Origin: an uncultured Eubacteriales bacterium
GTDB lineage: Bacteria; Bacillota; Clostridia; Christensenellales; Borkfalkiaceae
Direction: 5' to 3'
Assembly: GCA_905207385.1 (NCBI GenBank)
Contig: CAJLLH010000049.1
Coordinates: 1-8,243, forward strand
Length of the DNA: 8,243 bases
The position numbers and the translations under genes are program-made. Below, piece by piece: positions 1 through 6,116 of this stretch (position 1 is its first letter; every line of letters starts with the position of its first letter). The notes under the pieces were generated by a model, which saw nothing but the letters and a program-made list of their open reading frames with translations, had not been told where the DNA came from and did not search any database.

Positions 1-1058
1 TTCAGCTTGCCGCCGAGCAGGCGGTGCGCAACGTTTACACGTCCAGCGGTGCAAAATCCGTATCCTGCATAGTCCTTGACCCGCAGAATTTTGAAGTGCT
101 GGCTATGGTAAACTATCCATCATACAACCTGAACGACGTCCCGCGCGACGATATGCAGGCGCTCAACACGCTTTCAAGGAACAAGGCGGTGGTGGACATA
201 TACGAACCGGGCTCAACTTTCAAAGTAATAACGGCGGCGGCAGACCTTGAAGAGTATTTAAAGGGCAACAGCGCGGCATTTTCGCCGAGCTATGTTTTCA
301 ATTCCAGCCGCACGCGTTCGGTAGACGGAACTACCATAAAATGCTGGTCCGACCACAAAAACGGCAAACATTCCAACCAGACGCTTGCGCAGGCGCTGAA
401 CAACAGTTGTAACCCGTGCTTTACCGATATAGCGCTTTCGCTCGGCAAGGATACGTTTTACGACTATCTTTCGGCGTTCGGTTTCGGCAACGTTACGGGC
501 ATAGATTTTTCCGGCGAGGCGGTGGGAATGCTTCTGCCGCAGTCGCTTGTAAGAAACTGCGACCTTGCCCGCATAGGCTTCGGTCAGACGGTGGCGGTTA
601 CCCAGCTTCAGCTTGCGTGCGCCGTTGCGGCGGCGGTCAACGGGGGAAATTATTACGTTCCCCGCATAGCGGGCGGAATACTTTCTGCCGACGGAACGGT
701 GCAGAAGTTTGAAACCGTGCTCAAGAACAAAGTTATAAGCGAGGAAGCTTCGCACCTGCTCGCCGAAATGCTGGAAGGCGTAGTTACCGAAGGCAGCGGC
801 AAAAAGGCTTACATAGAAGGTTACAAAGTGGGCGGCAAAACGGGTACGGCGCAGAAGTACGAGGACGGCAAAATTGCTTCGGGCAAATATGTGTCCTCCT
901 TCGTCGGCTTTTTCCCTTCGGATGAACCGCGCTATCTTGCGCTTATAACTGTTGACGAACCCCAAGGCACTTATTACGGCAGCGCGGTAGCCGCGCCCGT
1001 CGCAAAAGAAATTTTTGAAGATATAATCGCAATAAAAAATATCAGCCCGTTTTGTTGA
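1..1058 (+). CDS. ftsI: Class B penicillin-binding protein (FtsI/SpoVD type), 5' end outside window
   Basis: D,D-transpeptidase that cross-links septal (or, if SpoVD, spore cortex) peptidoglycan; it acts outside the membrane and normally works with FtsW/SpoVE. The reading frame is already open at the window start (first full codon at base 3), so the transmembrane anchor and dimerisation domain lie upstream. All three penicillin-binding motifs are visible: STFK with the acylated serine at 213-224, SCN at 405-413 and KTG at 837-845. Family context such as DEPQGTYYG and AAPVAKEI near the C-terminus also matches. The protein ends about 70 residues after KTG, straight after the transpeptidase fold, so it has no C-terminal PASTA domain, unlike Bacillus SpoVD or PBP2B. 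It lies directly upstream of murE, the usual dcw position. The family is certain; whether it is the vegetative FtsI or a sporulation SpoVD cannot be decided from this fragment. Confidence 0.95.
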   Translation, partial: QLAAEQAVRNVYTSSGAKSVSCIVLDPQNFEVLAMVNYPSYNLNDVPRDDMQALNTLSRNKAVVDIYEPGSTFKVITAAADLEEYLKGNSAAFSPSYVFNSSRTRSVDGTTIKCWSDHKNGKHSNQTLAQALNNSCNPCFTDIALSLGKDTFYDYLSAFGFGNVTGIDFSGEAVGMLLPQSLVRNCDLARIGFGQTVAVTQLQLACAVAAAVNGGNYYVPRIAGGILSADGTVQKFETVLKNKVISEEASHLLAEMLEGVVTEGSGKKAYIEGYKVGGKTGTAQKYEDGKIASGKYVSSFVGFFPSDEPRYLALITVDEPQGTYYGSAVAAPVAKEIFEDIIAIKNISPFC

Positions 1059-1075
1059 CGCGGCTTGTGGCTTTT

Positions 1076-1081
1076 AAGGAG
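1076..1081 (+). promoter_or_regulatory. Shine-Dalgarno site that fixes the murE start
   Basis: AAGGAG, six bases before the ATG at 1088. The frame stays open upstream to a TTG at 1052 that overlaps the PBP stop codon. The strong site and the normal MurE N-terminus (MKLSILAKAVGG) favour 1088 as the real start. Confidence 0.8.
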
Positions 1082-1087
1082 AAGGGC

Positions 1088-2521
1088 ATGAAATTAAGCA
1101 TACTTGCCAAGGCGGTGGGCGGAACCGTCGCCGGTGATACCGAAGCTGAAATTACGGGGCTGTGCGCCGACAGTTCAAAGATAAAAAAAGGCGACCTGTT
1201 TTTCTGTTACAAAGGCACTAAATTCGATTCCCACAGCTGCGCCGCGGCGGCGGAGCGCGCGGGTGCGGCGGCTCTGGTATGCGAACGCAGACTAAGTTGC
1301 GCCCTTCCTCAGGTAATCGTAAAAAACGGAAGGTCGGCGGTTGCGGAAGCGGCGCGCTGTTTTTACGGCGAGGCGGATAAAAGTCTTAAAATAGTTGCGG
1401 TTACTGGTACAAACGGCAAAACGACGACTACTTATATGCTCGGCTCTATATTCCGCGCGGCGGGCAAGTCGGCTGGCGTCATAGGCACGCTCGGCATATC
1501 GTTTGCGGGCAGATTTATTTCACCCGAACTGACCACGCCCGACCCCGTTTATCTGCATTCGGTTTTCCGCGAGATGGTCGACTGCGGTGTCGAGTACGTT
1601 TTTATGGAGGTTTCCGCGCACGCGCTTTATTTCGACAAGACTGAGGGGTTGCAGTTTGCTGCGGGCATTTTTACCAACTGCACGCAGGACCATCTTGATT
1701 TTTTTCGCGATATGAAGCAGTACGCGGCCTGCAAGAAAAAACTGTTTGAAGGGGGAAGATGCTGTTTTTCGGTAATCAATTCAGACGACGAAACGGGGCG
1801 CGAGATTGCAAGAACTGCGCCGTCGCCCGTAACTTACGGACTTAAAAACCCCGCCGACGTTTTTGCCGTCGACGTGGAGGAAAGCCTTTCGGGCACTACT
1901 TTCGTGCTAAATCTTTTTGACGAACTTTACGAAATAAAGCTGAACATGCCCGCCGTTCACAACGTTTACAATGCTATGGCGGCTGCGGCGTGCGCAAAAC
2001 TTTTAGGCATAAGCACGGAAAAAATTGCCGAAGGTTTAGCCGCGCTCAAAAGCGTGCCGGGAAGGCTCGAGCACGTGGGAACTTTCAACGGCGCGGATAT
2101 CTTCGTAGATTTTGCTCACACTCCCGACGGACTGGAAAAATCTTTGCAGTCGCTTAAAAAGCTGTGCGGCGGCAAGCTTTACTGTCTTTTCGGCTGCGGC
2201 GGGAACAGGGATACTTCCAAACGTCCTTTGATGGGTGCAGTGGCGGCAAAGTATGCCGATTTTATAGTCATAACCTCGGATAACCCGCGCTACGAAGACC
2301 CTTACGACATAATTCTGCAGATAGAAGAGGGCGTGCGCCCTTCGGGTAAATCTTACGTAACCGTTACCGACAGAGAAACTGCCACTCAGTACGCCATCGG
2401 GCTTCTAAGACAGGGCGATATACTGCTTGTCGCGGGTAAGGGCGGAGAAACTTATCAGGAGATAACGGGTATAAAACACAGCTACAATGACAATACAGTC
2501 ATAAAAAACATTATAAGCTGA
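1088..2521 (+). CDS. murE: UDP-MurNAc-L-Ala-D-Glu:meso-diaminopimelate ligase MurE
   Basis: Cytoplasmic ATP-dependent Mur ligase that adds the third residue of the stem peptide. With the ATG at 1088 the protein has 477 residues, a normal MurE length. The N-terminal UDP-substrate domain covers roughly residues 1-95. The ATP-binding P-loop GTNGKTTT is at 107-114, followed by the TTPDP substrate loop near 149. DHLDF is near 201, with the likely carbamylated lysine in YAACK at about 216. HNVYNAMAA is near 291, and the C-terminal ligase domain holds GCGGNRDTSKRP near 369-379. The specificity motif at 398-401 is DNPR, the form that binds meso-diaminopimelate; lysine-adding enzymes lack this arginine. 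The peptidoglycan is therefore predicted to be DAP type. The position where most MurE proteins read DHLDYH is DHLDFF here. The gene lies 29 nt after the PBP gene and 9 nt before mraY, in one apparent operon. Confidence 0.97.
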   Translation: MKLSILAKAVGGTVAGDTEAEITGLCADSSKIKKGDLFFCYKGTKFDSHSCAAAAERAGAAALVCERRLSCALPQVIVKNGRSAVAEAARCFYGEADKSLKIVAVTGTNGKTTTTYMLGSIFRAAGKSAGVIGTLGISFAGRFISPELTTPDPVYLHSVFREMVDCGVEYVFMEVSAHALYFDKTEGLQFAAGIFTNCTQDHLDFFRDMKQYAACKKKLFEGGRCCFSVINSDDETGREIARTAPSPVTYGLKNPADVFAVDVEESLSGTTFVLNLFDELYEIKLNMPAVHNVYNAMAAAACAKLLGISTEKIAEGLAALKSVPGRLEHVGTFNGADIFVDFAHTPDGLEKSLQSLKKLCGGKLYCLFGCGGNRDTSKRPLMGAVAAKYADFIVITSDNPRYEDPYDIILQIEEGVRPSGKSYVTVTDRETATQYAIGLLRQGDILLVAGKGGETYQEITGIKHSYNDNTVIKNIIS

Positions 2522-2530
2522 AACTGATTT

Positions 2531-3472
2531 ATGAAAACGGCAAGCGCCGCAACTTTAGCGGCATTCTTCTTTTCCCTTGCGCTCTGCTTTTTAATAACGC
2601 CTCTTTTAAGAAGGCTTAAGGCGGGGCAGTATATTCTCGGATATGTAAAAGAGCATAAAAGCAAAAGCGGCACGCCCACTATGGGCGGGCTGGCTTTTGT
2701 GTGTGCGGCGGCGGTGGTAAGCATCTGTTTTTGCGGCGTAACCAACTCTACGGTAAACCTTACGCTCGTAATAACGGCGGGTTTCTGCCTTGTGGGTTTC
2801 ACCGACGACTTTTTAAAAATTTACCGCAAAGAAAATTTAGGTCTTAAGCCTTATCAGAAAATTATTTTTCAGTGCGCAATCGCCGCGATAGCCGCCGCCT
2901 ACTGTTATATGAGCGGCATAACAAAAGTCAATGTTCCGTTTACCTCGCTTTCGGCAGATATAAGCTGGGGCATAATACCGCTTGCAGTTTTCATATTTCT
3001 GGCTACGGTAAACTGCGTTAACCTTACCGACGGGCTGGACGGGCTTGCGGGCGGAACATCTCTTGCATACCTTGCGGCGATGGGTGCGCTGTTGACCGCT
3101 TCGGGCAGCGTGCTTTCATTGCCTTGTTTTGTCATGTGCGGCGCGATAGGGGCATTTCTGATTTTCAACACCAACAAAGCCTCTGTATTTATGGGCGATA
3201 CAGGCTCGCTTGCGCTCGGCGCGTTCATAAGCTGCGTTTCTGTGTTTTCGGGCAATTCGTTCTATATTCCCGTAATCGGCATAATGTTCGTAGTTTCGGG
3301 AATATCCGTAATCCTTCAGGTAATATACTATAAACGGACAAGGCGCCGAATCTTTTTAATGGCGCCCGTTCACCATCATTTCCAGATGAAGGGTTATGCG
3401 GAAAGTAAAATTTCGTACGTGTACTTCGCCGTAACCGCAGTTGCGGGGCTTCTTTGTCTGGCTTTTGCGTGA
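2531..3472 (+). CDS. mraY: Phospho-N-acetylmuramoyl-pentapeptide transferase MraY
   Basis: Integral membrane enzyme that moves phospho-MurNAc-pentapeptide from UDP to undecaprenyl phosphate, making lipid I on the inner face of the membrane. The 313-residue protein is hydrophobic throughout with about ten likely membrane segments. Family signatures are in order: KSGTPTMGG at 45-53, the aspartate pair in FTDDFLK (D92, D93), NLTDGLDGLAGG at 164-175, the catalytic-site FMGDTGS around 220-226 and PVHHHFQMKG at 279-288. The N-terminus is short but matches the usual distance to the first signature. The ATG at 2531 follows the murE stop by 9 nt, and I see no convincing Shine-Dalgarno sequence before it, so translation may depend on ribosomes finishing murE. 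murF, which often sits between murE and mraY, is not present here; Bacillus subtilis shares that absence. Confidence 0.97.
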   Translation: MKTASAATLAAFFFSLALCFLITPLLRRLKAGQYILGYVKEHKSKSGTPTMGGLAFVCAAAVVSICFCGVTNSTVNLTLVITAGFCLVGFTDDFLKIYRKENLGLKPYQKIIFQCAIAAIAAAYCYMSGITKVNVPFTSLSADISWGIIPLAVFIFLATVNCVNLTDGLDGLAGGTSLAYLAAMGALLTASGSVLSLPCFVMCGAIGAFLIFNTNKASVFMGDTGSLALGAFISCVSVFSGNSFYIPVIGIMFVVSGISVILQVIYYKRTRRRIFLMAPVHHHFQMKGYAESKISYVYFAVTAVAGLLCLAFA

Positions 3473-3474
3473 GG
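3471..3474 (+). promoter_or_regulatory. Shine-Dalgarno site supporting a TTG start for murD
   Basis: GAGG overlaps the mraY stop codon and sits six bases before the TTG at 3481. The competing in-frame starts, a GTG at 3469 overlapping the mraY stop and a TTG at 3454, have no comparable site at a normal distance. Confidence 0.55.
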
Positions 3475-3480
3475 CGTATA

Positions 3481-4842
3481 TTGTATTTTAAAAATCAGAA
3501 GTTTTTGGTTGCAGGCATGTCAAAATCGGGCGAAAGCTCGGCGCGCTTTCTTTTAAGGCGCGGCGCGGAAGTGTACGTTTACGACGACGTTTCCAGCGAC
3601 AAGATTGCGGCGGTCATCTCTTCCCTGGAAGAGCTGGGCGCGCACAATGTAGAACCCGACGGGCTGGAGCGCGCGGAAAATATCTGCGACGTGCTCGTTT
3701 TAAGCCCTGGAATACCCATAGATAATTCACTGCCCGTTGCTTTCCGCAGGCAGGGCAAGTGCATAATAGGCGAAGAGGAGCTGGGCGCTCTGTATCTGCG
3801 CGCCACAGGCGTAGCAGTAACCGGCACGAACGGCAAGACAACTACGGTGTCTATGATAAACGACATTCTTACCTCTTGCGGCAAGCATTCCGTGCTCTGC
3901 GGAAATATCGGCAACCCGCTCGTAGGCGAGGTGGAAAATCTCGGGTTCGACGACTTTGCCGTCATAGAAATTTCCTCGTTCCAGCTTGAAACGCTGTCCA
4001 GCCTCCGTCCGCACGTGGCAGTTATAACAAACATCACGGAAGACCACCTCAACAGGCACTACAACATGGAAAATTACATATTTTTAAAGAGCAAGATACT
4101 CCGCAACCTGCGCGGAAGCGAATACGCCGTGCTAAACTACGACGACGCAACCGTGCGCGGATTTGCCGAAAAGGTGCGGTGCAGGGTAATCTTCTTTTCC
4201 ATGGAGCCCCGCTCCGACGGGGTGTGGTGCGAAAACGGAGCCGTATACTGCGACGGCGAAAGGCTGTTTTCGGTTACCGATATGCAGGCGCAGGGCACGC
4301 ACAATGTATACAACGCGCTTGCGGCTATAGCCTCAGCCAAAGCACTCGGACTTGACCTTGCCGTTGCGGCAAAAGCTGTCTGCGCGTTCAGGGGAGTGCG
4401 CCACAGAATAGAGGTCGTTTGCGAACGCGACGGCAAAACTTACATAGACGACAGCAAGGGTACAAATACCGACGCTACAATAAAAGCCGTGGAAAGCATG
4501 CACCGCGAAACGGTAATACTTCTCGGCGGAAAAGATAAGGGGTACGAATATTACCCGCTTTTCAAAAAGCTTAAAGAAAGTTACGTCGTTCACGCCGTGC
4601 TTTACGGCGAAAACAGGATGCGGCTTTTATCTGCTGCGCAGGAAGCGGGCTTTGCAAACTTTTCGCTTTGCACCGATTTCGATGTTGCGGTAAGCATAGC
4701 CGACCATGTGGCAAAATCGGGGCAGAACGTGCTTTTAAGTCCCGCAAGTTCCAGTTTCGACCAGTTTTCGGGCTATGAAGAGCGCGGCGACGCATTCGCC
4801 CGACTTGTAAAGGGCGGCGGTTTGCGCAATGAAGACGCTTAA
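3481..4842 (+). CDS. murD: UDP-N-acetylmuramoyl-L-alanine:D-glutamate ligase MurD
   Basis: Cytoplasmic Mur ligase that adds D-glutamate to UDP-MurNAc-L-Ala. From the TTG at 3481 the protein has 453 residues, close to the usual length of about 450. The N-terminal Rossmann-like domain opens with FLVAGMSKSG. The ATP-binding loop GTNGKTTT is at 115-122, EISSFQLE near 163, and TEDHLNRH near 186. The likely carbamylated lysine is near 205 (LKSKI). HNVYNALAA is near 274, FRGVRHRIE near 303, DDSKGTN at 323-329, LLGGKDKG near 347, and LLSPASSSFDQF at 418-429. These are the standard MurD features with no missing catalytic element. The start is not an ATG: TTG at 3481 is preferred because of the GAGG before it, and GTG at 3469 (four residues longer) is the alternative. 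The 3' end overlaps ftsW by 14 nt, which suggests coupled translation. Confidence 0.96.
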   Translation: MYFKNQKFLVAGMSKSGESSARFLLRRGAEVYVYDDVSSDKIAAVISSLEELGAHNVEPDGLERAENICDVLVLSPGIPIDNSLPVAFRRQGKCIIGEEELGALYLRATGVAVTGTNGKTTTVSMINDILTSCGKHSVLCGNIGNPLVGEVENLGFDDFAVIEISSFQLETLSSLRPHVAVITNITEDHLNRHYNMENYIFLKSKILRNLRGSEYAVLNYDDATVRGFAEKVRCRVIFFSMEPRSDGVWCENGAVYCDGERLFSVTDMQAQGTHNVYNALAAIASAKALGLDLAVAAKAVCAFRGVRHRIEVVCERDGKTYIDDSKGTNTDATIKAVESMHRETVILLGGKDKGYEYYPLFKKLKESYVVHAVLYGENRMRLLSAAQEAGFANFSLCTDFDVAVSIADHVAKSGQNVLLSPASSSFDQFSGYEERGDAFARLVKGGGLRNEDA

Positions 4843-6007
4843 CCTCGGCAGCTCCAAAAAGGCAAGGGGCGATATTCCTCTGCTGGTATGCGTGTGCGCT
4901 ATGGTGGCGTTCGGCTGCGTAATGATTTATTCTGCCAGCAGTTACGTAGGCGAGGTGCAGTACGGCGACAGCCTGTATTTCGTAAAAAAACAGATACTCG
5001 GCGCGGTTGCCGGCGGAGTCTGTATGGCTTTTTTCTGCTTCTTCCCGTACAAAAAGCTGCAGAAGTTCAGGTATGCCGCGCTTATAGTTTCCGCACTGTT
5101 GCTCGCGCTTGTGTTTGTGCCGGGGATAGGCGTAACAAACTACGGCGCAACGCGCTGGATAGGTTTCGGCGCGTTCACCATACAGCCTTCAGAGATAGCA
5201 AAGTACGCCTACGCGCTTTTTGCCGCGGCGTATTTTGCCGCCAATCCCCAAAAGGTAAAAACGGTAAAGGGCGTTCTTCCCGTACTTGGTGCGGGTGCGC
5301 TTATCTGCGTGCTTGTCATACTCGAGCCGAACATGTCAATTACAATGTGCATCGGCTTTCTTATGCTTGCGCTGGTATTTTTAAGCGGAACAAACCTTAA
5401 AACTTTTGCCTTTATTTTGATACCTTGCGCGCTCGCCGTACCCATTCTCATAATAGCCGAACCTTACAGGTTAAAGCGCCTTTCAGCCTTCCTCGACCCG
5501 TGGTCGTCGCCCCTCGGCGAAGGGTATCAGCTCATACAGTCGCTGTATGCCCTCGGTAACGGAGGGTTGTTCGGGGTGGGACTTTTCAATTCTACCCAGA
5601 AGTACAGGTTTCTGCCGTTTGCCGAAAGCGACTTCATTCTTTCGGTGATGGGCGAAGAGCTCGGCTTTTTCGGGCTGATGCTCTTTTTTGCCGCCTGCGC
5701 GTTTATCGTATGGCGTGGGCTGAGAATTGCCCGCAGTTGCAACGAAAGGTTCGGTTATCTTCTCGCCGCGGGTTTTACGCTCGTTTACGGAATACAGGTA
5801 GTGGTCAACGCGCTCGTTGTAAGCGGAACAATTCCGCCTACGGGTCTGCCGCTGCCGCTTATTTCCAGCGGCAACACTTCGCTTATAATAACCATGGCAT
5901 CCATGGGCGTACTTTTCAATATTTCGCGTTCCTGCGCGCCGTATTCCGCCGCGGCGGGAGCGCGCGTCAAGTCCCCGATTAACAATAAAAAGTCCGACGC
6001 CGTATAA
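4829..6007 (+). CDS. ftsW: FtsW/SpoVE lipid II polymerase (SEDS glycosyltransferase)
   Basis: SEDS-family membrane glycosyltransferase that polymerises lipid II into glycan strands with a partner class B PBP, here encoded at the start of the window. The 392-residue protein has about ten hydrophobic segments, the first near 15-37 and the last near 345-366. Signatures in order are YSASS near 34, NYGATRWI near 104-111 followed by QPSEIAKY, LEPNMS at 165-170, DPWSSPLGEGYQLIQSLYALGNGG over 223-246, and AESDFILSVMGEELG near 265-279. The presumed catalytic aspartate is D268. GTIPPTGLPLPLISSGNTSL at 333-352 ends in SSGN where many FtsW proteins have SYGG. The start at 4829 lies inside murD and lacks a strong Shine-Dalgarno site. 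In Bacillus the gene at this position is spoVE, so a sporulation role is equally possible from context alone. The stop codon lies inside a predicted promoter for murA. Confidence 0.94.
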   Translation: MKTLNLGSSKKARGDIPLLVCVCAMVAFGCVMIYSASSYVGEVQYGDSLYFVKKQILGAVAGGVCMAFFCFFPYKKLQKFRYAALIVSALLLALVFVPGIGVTNYGATRWIGFGAFTIQPSEIAKYAYALFAAAYFAANPQKVKTVKGVLPVLGAGALICVLVILEPNMSITMCIGFLMLALVFLSGTNLKTFAFILIPCALAVPILIIAEPYRLKRLSAFLDPWSSPLGEGYQLIQSLYALGNGGLFGVGLFNSTQKYRFLPFAESDFILSVMGEELGFFGLMLFFAACAFIVWRGLRIARSCNERFGYLLAAGFTLVYGIQVVVNALVVSGTIPPTGLPLPLISSGNTSLIITMASMGVLFNISRSCAPYSAAAGARVKSPINNKKSDAV

Positions 6008-6008
6008 T
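5979..6008 (+). promoter_or_regulatory. Predicted sigma-A-type promoter for murA-ftsQ
   Basis: A -35 element TTAACA at 5979-5984 (five of six consensus bases) and a perfect -10 TATAAT at 6003-6008 are separated by 18 bases. The -10 overlaps the ftsW stop codon. Transcription would begin near 6014-6017 and give an untranslated leader of about 100 nt before murA. It is the strongest promoter match I noticed on the coding strand and sits at the only large gap in the gene run. It is inferred from sequence only. Confidence 0.6.
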
Positions 6009-6021
6009 GAAATATCATATA

Positions 6022-6068
6022 GCCGCGCCAGTGAAGGGCGCGGCGCAAGGACGCTGTTTGCGGCGCCC
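6022..6068 (+). promoter_or_regulatory. Two mutually exclusive hairpins in the murA leader
   Basis: Hairpin A is a perfect 8-bp GC stem, GCCGCGCC (6022-6029) with GGCGCGGC (6037-6044), around a 7-nt loop. Hairpin B pairs GGGCGC (6036-6041) with GCGCCC (6063-6068) and CGCAA (6044-6048) with TTGCG (6058-6062). That gives 11 bp with a 2-nt bulge and a 9-nt loop. Both need bases 6037-6044, so they cannot form together. They lie just upstream of a terminator-like hairpin, a layout like a transcription attenuator, although a GC-rich stretch can give such pairings by chance. Confidence 0.45.
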
Positions 6069-6073
6069 CGACG

Positions 6074-6093
6074 AAAGCGCGCATGCGCTTTTT
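6074..6093 (+). terminator. Terminator-like hairpin before murA
   Basis: AAAGCGC (6074-6080) and GCGCTTT (6085-6091) form a perfect 7-bp stem around the 4-nt loop GCAT. The following tract is T-rich but broken (five T from 6089, then AA, then four T). It ends only 23 bases before the murA ATG and lies downstream of the predicted promoter. It could therefore stop readthrough from ftsW, attenuate murA, or both. The stem is short with only moderate GC content, so termination is probably partial. Confidence 0.5.
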
Positions 6094-6116
6094 AATTTTA
6101 CATACTCGGAGACAAT

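Noticed and set aside
258..965. Long open frame on the minus strand opposite the PBP (235 codons)
   Set aside because: It lies wholly under a well-supported PBP gene, is rich in Arg and Ala as expected for an antisense shadow, and shows no recognisable domain.
1052..1087. Twelve-residue N-terminal extension of MurE from a TTG at 1052
   Set aside because: The AAGGAG at 1076-1081 lies inside it at the right distance from the ATG at 1088, and the family N-terminus fits 1088.
2482..2802. Minus-strand open frame across the murE-mraY junction
   Set aside because: It is antisense to conserved MraY signatures, has no ribosome site that I can see, and has no recognisable motif.
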